From positions 80,104-117,199 of the forward strand of contig KI547170.1 in assembly GCA_000497835.1 (NCBI GenBank): 37,096 bases of DNA, read 5' to 3'. The position numbers and the translations under genes are program-made. This DNA comes from a gamma proteobacterium L18. GTDB taxonomy: Bacteria; Pseudomonadota; Gammaproteobacteria; Pseudomonadales; Pseudomonadaceae. The notes under the pieces are model-generated. The model was not told where the DNA came from, ran no database searches, and was given only the letters and a program-made list of their open reading frames with translations. This document shows, one piece after another, positions 32,777-37,096 of this stretch (the stretch's first letter is position 1; each line of letters opens with the position of its first letter).

Positions 32777-34129
32777 ATGAGCCAGGCACCACGACAACTG
32801 AAATTGGGCGCGTTCCTGATGGCCACCGGGCACCACGTGGCGGCCTGGCGGCACCCTGATGTACCGGCCAACGCGGGCCTGGATTTCAAGCATTACAAGC
32901 ACCTGGCCCAGGTGGCCGAGCGGGCGCGTTTCGACACGCTGTTCGTGGCCGACAGCGTGGCAGCGGCCACCGGCGACATCGCCAGCCGCATGGCGCGCTC
33001 CGATTATTTCGAGCCGCTGACCCTACTGTCGGCGCTGAGCGCCGTCACCGAACACATCGGCCTGATCAGCACCGTCACCACCAGCTACAACGAGCCCTAC
33101 CATGTGGCGCGCAAGTTTGCCTCGCTGGATCACCTGTCGGGCGGCCGCGCCGGCTGGAACCTGGTGACCTCGGATGCTGCCGCCGAGGCGCACAACTTCG
33201 GCCGCGACGAACACATCGGCCACGCCGAGCGCTACAGCCGCGCCCGCGAGTTCTACCAGGTGGTCACCGGGCTGTGGGACAGCTGGGCCGATGACGCTTT
33301 CACCCGCGACAAGGCCAGCGGTCAATACTACGACCCGGCCAAGCTGCATGTGCTCAACCACAGCGGCCAGCACTTCAAGGTCAAGGGCCCGCTCAACGTC
33401 GCCCGTTCGCCCCAGGGCCGGCCGGTGATCGTGCAGGCCGGTTCTTCGGAAACCGGTCGCGAGCTGGCAGCGCAAACCGCCGAAGTGGTCTTTACTGCCC
33501 AGACTTCGTTGGCCAACGCCCAGGCGTTCTACGCCGACCTCAAGGGCCGGCTGGCGAAGTTCGGCCGCAGCCCTGATTCGATGAAAATCATGCCGGGCGT
33601 GTTCGTGGTGGTGGGCGAGACCGAAGCGTTGGCTCGGGCGAAGTTCGAAGCGTTCCAGGCTTTGGTCGAACCTGAAGTCGGCGTGGCCCTGTTAGGGCGT
33701 ATGCTCGGCAACTTCGACCTGTCCGGTTACCCGCTGGACGGCCCGTTACCCGAGTTGCCGCTGACCGACAGCGGCCAGCAAAGCCGGCAGAAACTGCTGA
33801 CCGAACTGGCTGGCCGCGAGAACCTCAGCCTGGCCGAACTGGGCCGCAAGATCGCCGGTGGGCGCGGGCATTACAGCCTGATCGGAACCCCAGTGCAGAT
33901 TGCCGATCAGTTGCAGGCATGGTTTGAACAGGGCGCGGCGGATGGCTTCAATGTGCTGGTGCCGCATTTGCCTGGCGGGCTGGAGGATTTTGCCGATCAC
34001 GTAGTGCCCGAACTGCAACGCCGCGGGCTGTTCAGAACCGAATACCAAGGCACCACGCTGCGCGAGAACCTGGGGCTGGAAAAGCCCGCCAACCCGTTTG
34101 TCGAGCCACAACGCTACGGGCCGGCATGA
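32777..34129 (+). CDS. NtaA/SnaA/DszA-family FMNH2-dependent monooxygenase 2
   Basis: A 450-residue class C flavin monooxygenase related to the protein at 15609 but from a different branch. Marks are LKLGAFLMATGHHVAAWRHP, LFVADSVAA, SGGRAGWNLVTSDAAAEAHNFG and VPELQRRGLFRTEY. Members cleave C-S or C-N bonds with reduced flavin and oxygen. It starts 2 bp after the receptor gene stop and precedes an aldo-keto reductase and an SsuA-like protein, so desulfonation yielding sulfite and an aldehyde is the natural guess. No flavin reductase is nearby. The substrate is unknown. Confidence 0.9.
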   Translation: MSQAPRQLKLGAFLMATGHHVAAWRHPDVPANAGLDFKHYKHLAQVAERARFDTLFVADSVAAATGDIASRMARSDYFEPLTLLSALSAVTEHIGLISTVTTSYNEPYHVARKFASLDHLSGGRAGWNLVTSDAAAEAHNFGRDEHIGHAERYSRAREFYQVVTGLWDSWADDAFTRDKASGQYYDPAKLHVLNHSGQHFKVKGPLNVARSPQGRPVIVQAGSSETGRELAAQTAEVVFTAQTSLANAQAFYADLKGRLAKFGRSPDSMKIMPGVFVVVGETEALARAKFEAFQALVEPEVGVALLGRMLGNFDLSGYPLDGPLPELPLTDSGQQSRQKLLTELAGRENLSLAELGRKIAGGRGHYSLIGTPVQIADQLQAWFEQGAADGFNVLVPHLPGGLEDFADHVVPELQRRGLFRTEYQGTTLRENLGLEKPANPFVEPQRYGPA

Positions 34130-34133
34130 CCTT

Positions 34134-34201
34134 GTAGGAGCCAGGCTTGCCTGCGATAGCGGTCTCAAGGGCGCCATCGCAGGCAAGCCTGGCTCCTACA
34201 G
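34134..34201. repeat. Perfect 25-bp inverted repeat inside the operon
   Basis: The arms TGTAGGAGCCAGGCTTGCCT... (34134-34158) and its exact reverse complement (34177-34201) flank an 18-base loop. It is a third REP family. It lies between the monooxygenase and the aldo-keto reductase genes, 4 bp after the stop, and could set relative expression of the two. Confidence 0.9.
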
Positions 34202-34252
34202 GGATCGCTGCCAGCGCGCAGAATAATGTTGAACAGAACAAGAGAGGAACCG

Positions 34253-35290
34253 ATGACCTACATCGCTGCGCAAGACCGCTACCAGTCCATCCTATACCGC
34301 CGCGTAGGCCGCAGCGGCTTGGTATTGCCCGCGCTGTCCCTGGGCCTGTGGCACAACTTCGGCGACAGCACGCCCATCGACACCCAGCGCGCCCTGCTGC
34401 GCACCGCCTTTGACCTGGGCATCAACCACTTCGACCTGGCCAACAACTACGGCCCGCCCTACGGCAGCGCCGAAATCAACTTCGGCCGCCTGCTGCGCGA
34501 AGACTTCAAGCAGTACCGCGACGAACTGATCATCTCCAGCAAGGCCGGTTGGGACATGTGGCCAGGCCCGTACGGCCAGGGCGGCGGCTCGCGCAAGTAC
34601 ATCCTCGCAAGCCTGGACCAGAGCCTGCAGCGCCTGGGCGTGGACTACGTGGACATTTTCTATTCGCACCGCTTCGACCCCGACACCCCGCTGGAAGAAA
34701 CCGCCGGCGCCCTGGCCACGGCCGTGCAGCAGGGCAAGGCGCTGTATATCGGCATCTCCTCGTACTCGGGGGTGAAAACCCGTGAGATCGCCAAGCTGCT
34801 GCAGGAATGGAAAGTGCCTTTGCTGATCCACCAGCCGGCCTACAACCTGCTCAACCGCTGGGTAGAGAAAGACCTGCTGGACGTCACCGACGAACTCGGC
34901 AGCGGCGTCATCGCCTTCACCCCGCTGGCCCAGGGCCTGCTGACCGACAAATACCTGAATGGCGTGCCCAAGGACGCCCGGGTCAACAAACCCGGCGGCG
35001 GCTCGCTGCTGCAATCGCACTTGTCGGACAGCAACCTGGCGCACATCCGCTCGCTGAACGAAATCGCCCAGCAGCGCGGCCAAAGCCTGGCGCAGATGGC
35101 CTTGGCCTGGACCCTGCGCGACCCGCGCGTGACCTCGGCACTGATCGGTGCCAGCCGCCCGGAGCAGATCATCGAAAACGTCGGCGCCCTGAAAAACCTC
35201 TCCTTCACCCAAGAAGAGCTGACGGCCATCGACCGCTTCGCCGTGGAAGGCGGCATCAACCTGTGGGAAAAGCCATCGCTGGCTGAATAA
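34253..35290 (+). CDS. Aldo-keto reductase, YghZ/GAP-reductase type
   Basis: A 345-residue NADPH-dependent aldo-keto reductase of the YghZ (L-glyceraldehyde 3-phosphate/methylglyoxal reductase) group. The tetrad is D61 and Y66 (FDLANNYGPPYGSAE), K97 (SSKAGWDMWPGPYG) and H139 (YSHRFDP). The C-terminal cofactor site is LIGASRPEQI. I chose ATG 34253 with GAGAGGAA upstream. Such enzymes reduce short or sugar-like aldehydes to alcohols; here the aldehyde may be the desulfonation product of the preceding monooxygenase. The gene is separated from it by a REP palindrome. Confidence 0.9.
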   Translation: MTYIAAQDRYQSILYRRVGRSGLVLPALSLGLWHNFGDSTPIDTQRALLRTAFDLGINHFDLANNYGPPYGSAEINFGRLLREDFKQYRDELIISSKAGWDMWPGPYGQGGGSRKYILASLDQSLQRLGVDYVDIFYSHRFDPDTPLEETAGALATAVQQGKALYIGISSYSGVKTREIAKLLQEWKVPLLIHQPAYNLLNRWVEKDLLDVTDELGSGVIAFTPLAQGLLTDKYLNGVPKDARVNKPGGGSLLQSHLSDSNLAHIRSLNEIAQQRGQSLAQMALAWTLRDPRVTSALIGASRPEQIIENVGALKNLSFTQEELTAIDRFAVEGGINLWEKPSLAE

Positions 35291-35299
35291 CCCCGCCCC

Positions 35300-35321
35300 G
35301 CCGGGGGCTGCGGCCCCCGGC
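35300..35321 (+). other. GC-rich hairpin before ssuA-like gene
   Basis: GCCGGGGGC-TGCG-GCCCCCGGC is a perfect 9-bp stem with a four-base loop, 10 bp after the aldo-keto reductase stop and about 20 bp before the next ATG. There is no T-run, so it is more likely a stability or attenuation hairpin than a full terminator. Confidence 0.7.
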
Positions 35322-35341
35322 CCTGCATTGCGAGAAACCCG

Positions 35342-36268
35342 ATGAAACCACTAGCACGCCTGGCGGCCGGCCTGTCCCTGCTCGCCCTGACTTTCAACGC
35401 CCTGGCCGACCCGGCCGCGCTGCGCATCGGCTACCAGAAGGGCTCCATCGCCCTGGTGCTGGCCAAGGAACACGGCCTGCTGGAGAAGCAGTTCCCGCAA
35501 ACCAAGGTGCAGTGGATCGAATTCCCCGCCGGGCCGCAGATGCTTGAAGCCCTCAACGTCGGCGCTCTGGACGTAGGCTCCACCGGCGACATCCCGCCGC
35601 TGTTCGCCCAGGCCGCTGGTGCGGACCTGGTGTACATCGGTGCCGAACCGTCCAAGCCTGCCGCCGAAGTCATCCTGGTGAAAAACGACAGCCCGCTGCA
35701 CAGCGTGGCTGAGCTGAAGGGCAAGAAAGTCGCGTTCCAGAAGGGCTCAAGCTCGCACAACCTGATCCTGCGCGCCCTCAACCAGGCTGGCCTGACCTAC
35801 AAGGACATCCAGCCCATCTACCTGAGCCCCGCCGACGCCCGCGCGGCCTTCGAGCAAGGCAGCGTCGACGCCTGGGTGATCTGGGACCCGTACTCCTCGC
35901 TGGCGCTGAGCGAAGGCCACACGCGCAAACTGGCCGATGGCACCGGGCTGGGCCTATCCGGACCGCTGTACACCGCACGCCGGCAGTACGCGGAGCAGAA
36001 TGGGCCATTTATCCACAGCGTGCTGGACGAACTGAGCCAGGCCGAAGCCCTGACGCGCAGCCAGCGTGAAGACAGCATCAACGTGCTTTCGGCCAACATG
36101 AACCTGCCCAAGGCGGTGGTGGCGCAGTACATCGACAACCGTCCGCCTTCGCCGATTTCGCCGATTGATGGGAAGGTCCTGGCGGCGCAGCAGGTGACGG
36201 CGGATTTGTTTTATCAGAATCGGTTGTTGCCCAAGCGTGTAGACGTTAGTAGCGCGGTTTTGAGGTAG
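35342..36268 (+). CDS. ssuA: SsuA-like aliphatic sulfonate-binding protein
   Basis: A 308-residue periplasmic binding protein with a signal peptide of about 22 residues (ending NALA). Long stretches match E. coli SsuA almost unchanged as I recall it: LRIGYQKGSIALVLAK, FPAGPQMLEALNVGALDVGS, VAFQKGSSSHNLILRAL and SPADARAAFEQGSVDAW. Sulfonates are therefore the likely ligand. No SsuB or SsuC gene follows, so it must use a transporter encoded elsewhere, acting as an extra receptor. It is the last gene of the LacI-linked operon, and a giant palindrome begins 5 bp after its stop. Confidence 0.9.
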   Translation: MKPLARLAAGLSLLALTFNALADPAALRIGYQKGSIALVLAKEHGLLEKQFPQTKVQWIEFPAGPQMLEALNVGALDVGSTGDIPPLFAQAAGADLVYIGAEPSKPAAEVILVKNDSPLHSVAELKGKKVAFQKGSSSHNLILRALNQAGLTYKDIQPIYLSPADARAAFEQGSVDAWVIWDPYSSLALSEGHTRKLADGTGLGLSGPLYTARRQYAEQNGPFIHSVLDELSQAEALTRSQREDSINVLSANMNLPKAVVAQYIDNRPPSPISPIDGKVLAAQQVTADLFYQNRLLPKRVDVSSAVLR

Positions 36269-36272
36269 GTAT

Positions 36273-36464
36273 GTGGTGTCTGCTTCCCGAGCTTCGCTCG
36301 GTCCCACACCTTTCGCGGCAGTGGTGTCATACAGGCAAAGCTCTTAGCTTTTGGTGGCACCGCAGGTTCATGGGCGGAGCTGCCAAAAGCTAAGAGCTTT
36401 GCATCACTGACACCACTGCCGCGAAAGGTGTGGGACCGAGCGAAGCTCGGGAAGCAGGCACCAC
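36273..36464. repeat. Giant inverted repeat (about 190 bp)
   Basis: Outer arms of 57 bp (36273-36329 and 36408-36464) pair with a single mismatch. An inner pair of 20-bp arms (36335-36354 and 36383-36402) is perfect, and a central loop of 28 bases remains. The arms contain their own short palindrome CCGAGCTTCGCTCGG. It could fold as one long hairpin and end the upstream operon, or be a MITE-like element. Confidence 0.92.
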
Positions 36465-36562
36465 AAATCTTGGGATTTTTCCCACAGTGTTATCGGAAGT
36501 GGCCGGGTACTGCTGCCCCAGGCATCGCCCTATAGTCCTCTGCGTTGCTGAGCATCAGCGAC

Positions 36563-36755
36563 CGGGCGTGCAAGCCTGTCCAGAAACTTAGTCCCGTAAG
36601 CGCACAGCAGGCAGTAGAATTGCCTGCTGTGCTCGTTATGGCGGCTATGTGTGGGAGGCCTTCGGGTCTGCCGGCTCTGGACCGGTCTTGCACACCTGCG
36701 CATAGCTGCCACCTCATTCGCGTGCAAGCGAGGGTGGCTGTCTCAACTGTCCAGA
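36563..36755 (+). ncRNA. Structured RNA-like leader, possibly C4-antisense-type
   Basis: A perfect 12-bp hairpin (GCACAGCAGGCA / TGCCTGCTGTGC, 36602-36632) is followed by a longer stem GGCGGCTATG / CATAGCTGCC. That stem encloses AGGCC-TTCG-GGTCT, a UUCG-capped hairpin, and CCGG-CTCTGGA-CCGG. This branched design, directly upstream of a DUF6124-type gene, recalls C4-like antisense RNAs seen in Pseudomonas annotations, from memory only. GTGCAAGC and CTGTCCAGA each occur on both sides (36567-36585 and 36721-36755), which may matter for pairing. Confidence 0.5.
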
Positions 36756-36764
36756 GTACTTGCC

Positions 36765-36998
36765 ATGACCAACCACGACGCCTCACCCCCCATCTTCCTG
36801 ATCAACCCCGACTGCCCCGACGTCGACCTCTTCGAATTCGCCACCCGCCGTTTCCAGACGGTGCGCAACCTGATGGAATCCTTGTCGTGCATGAATTCCT
36901 GCTCGATCGAGGGCAAGGACCTGAATGTGGTCGCCGAGGTGAGCTATCACCTGCTGCAAGAGGGGTGTGAGGTGCTGGAGCGGGTGCATGTGCGGTGA
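36765..36998 (+). CDS. Small DUF6124-like protein
   Basis: A 77-residue protein resembling the Pseudomonas-specific DUF6124 (formerly DUF3077) family. It contains LESLSCMNSCSIEG-like text with two cysteines and ends in a helical segment EVSYHLLQEGCEVLERV. The function is unknown. The ATG at 36765 is taken because the family begins near there; the frame is open further upstream through the structured RNA, which argues against a longer protein. Members often occur in several copies per genome, each with a similar structured leader. Expression may be controlled by that RNA. Confidence 0.75.
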   Translation: MTNHDASPPIFLINPDCPDVDLFEFATRRFQTVRNLMESLSCMNSCSIEGKDLNVVAEVSYHLLQEGCEVLERVHVR

Positions 36999-37005
36999 GG
37001 CTGAT

Positions 37006-37096
37006 GGCCTCATCGCGAGCAAGCTTTGCTCCCACGGTGGCAAGGCTCACATCGTTGGTTGCATTGGCACCGTGGGAGTGGGCTCTGCCCGCGAAG
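37006..37096. repeat. Mixed-family REP doublet, cut by window end
   Basis: The left half is of the GCGAGCAAGCTTTGCTCCCAC type and the facing right half of the GTGGGAGTGGGCTCTGCCCG type. The two are joined by an inner stem (CCCACGGTG / CACCGTGGG), so the halves pair through their outer family-shared bases. The window ends within or just after the right half. Confidence 0.8.

Overview
This is a GC-rich chromosomal stretch from a fluorescent Pseudomonas, most likely the P. putida group. The evidence is protein resemblance (TriABC, SfnB/DszC-type monooxygenases, TcyJLN/DcyD, EpsC, BetT), the AGGAGG-type ribosome sites, and many gene-end REP palindromes built around GTGGGAGCAAAGCTTGCTCGCGA, typical of that genus. 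No plasmid, phage, transposase, rRNA, tRNA or CRISPR array was seen. Most genes serve uptake and use of organic sulfur.

Layout. (1) 405-6327, plus strand: an RBBP9-type hydrolase paired with a sigma-54 activator-like ATPase that lacks a GAFTGA loop and a DNA-binding domain; a stand-alone MetQ; then a four-gene CjaA-type cysteine ABC transporter. (2) 6829-12022, plus: a TriABC-like RND efflux operon, flanked by two 221-bp copies of one composite palindromic element in opposite orientation. (3) 12268-19431, minus: methyltransferase, MetI, MetN, MetQ, a DszA/NtaA-type FMN monooxygenase and two tandem SfnB/DszC-type flavoproteins. (4) 19534-23803, minus: a two-repeat beta-rich hypothetical protein, the cystine importer TcyN-TcyL-TcyJ and D-cysteine desulfhydrase; serine acetyltransferase EpsC is divergent on plus. 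(5) 25192-27313: a BetI-type operator, a possible 18-codon leader peptide and the choline transporter BetT. (6) 27466-29197: a divergent SDR/LysR pair. (7) 29297-36268: a GntR-type LacI repressor divergent from TonB receptor, FMN monooxygenase, aldo-keto reductase and SsuA-like sulfonate-binding protein, with a perfect 14-bp operator between them. (8) 36273-37096: a giant palindrome, a structured RNA-like leader and a DUF6124-type small protein.

How they fit: importers bring in methionine, cysteine/cystine and sulfonates. FMNH2-dependent monooxygenases would cleave C-S bonds, DcyD releases sulfide from D-cysteine, and EpsC makes the O-acetylserine acceptor. No flavin reductase and no SsuBC-type permease/ATPase is encoded here, so these must come from elsewhere in the genome. 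A recurring TAACGG(A/G)TAT-like motif in front of several of these genes suggests shared sulfur control, perhaps by CysB. The most interesting unit is region 7, which looks like a sugar-type-repressor-controlled organosulfonate module.
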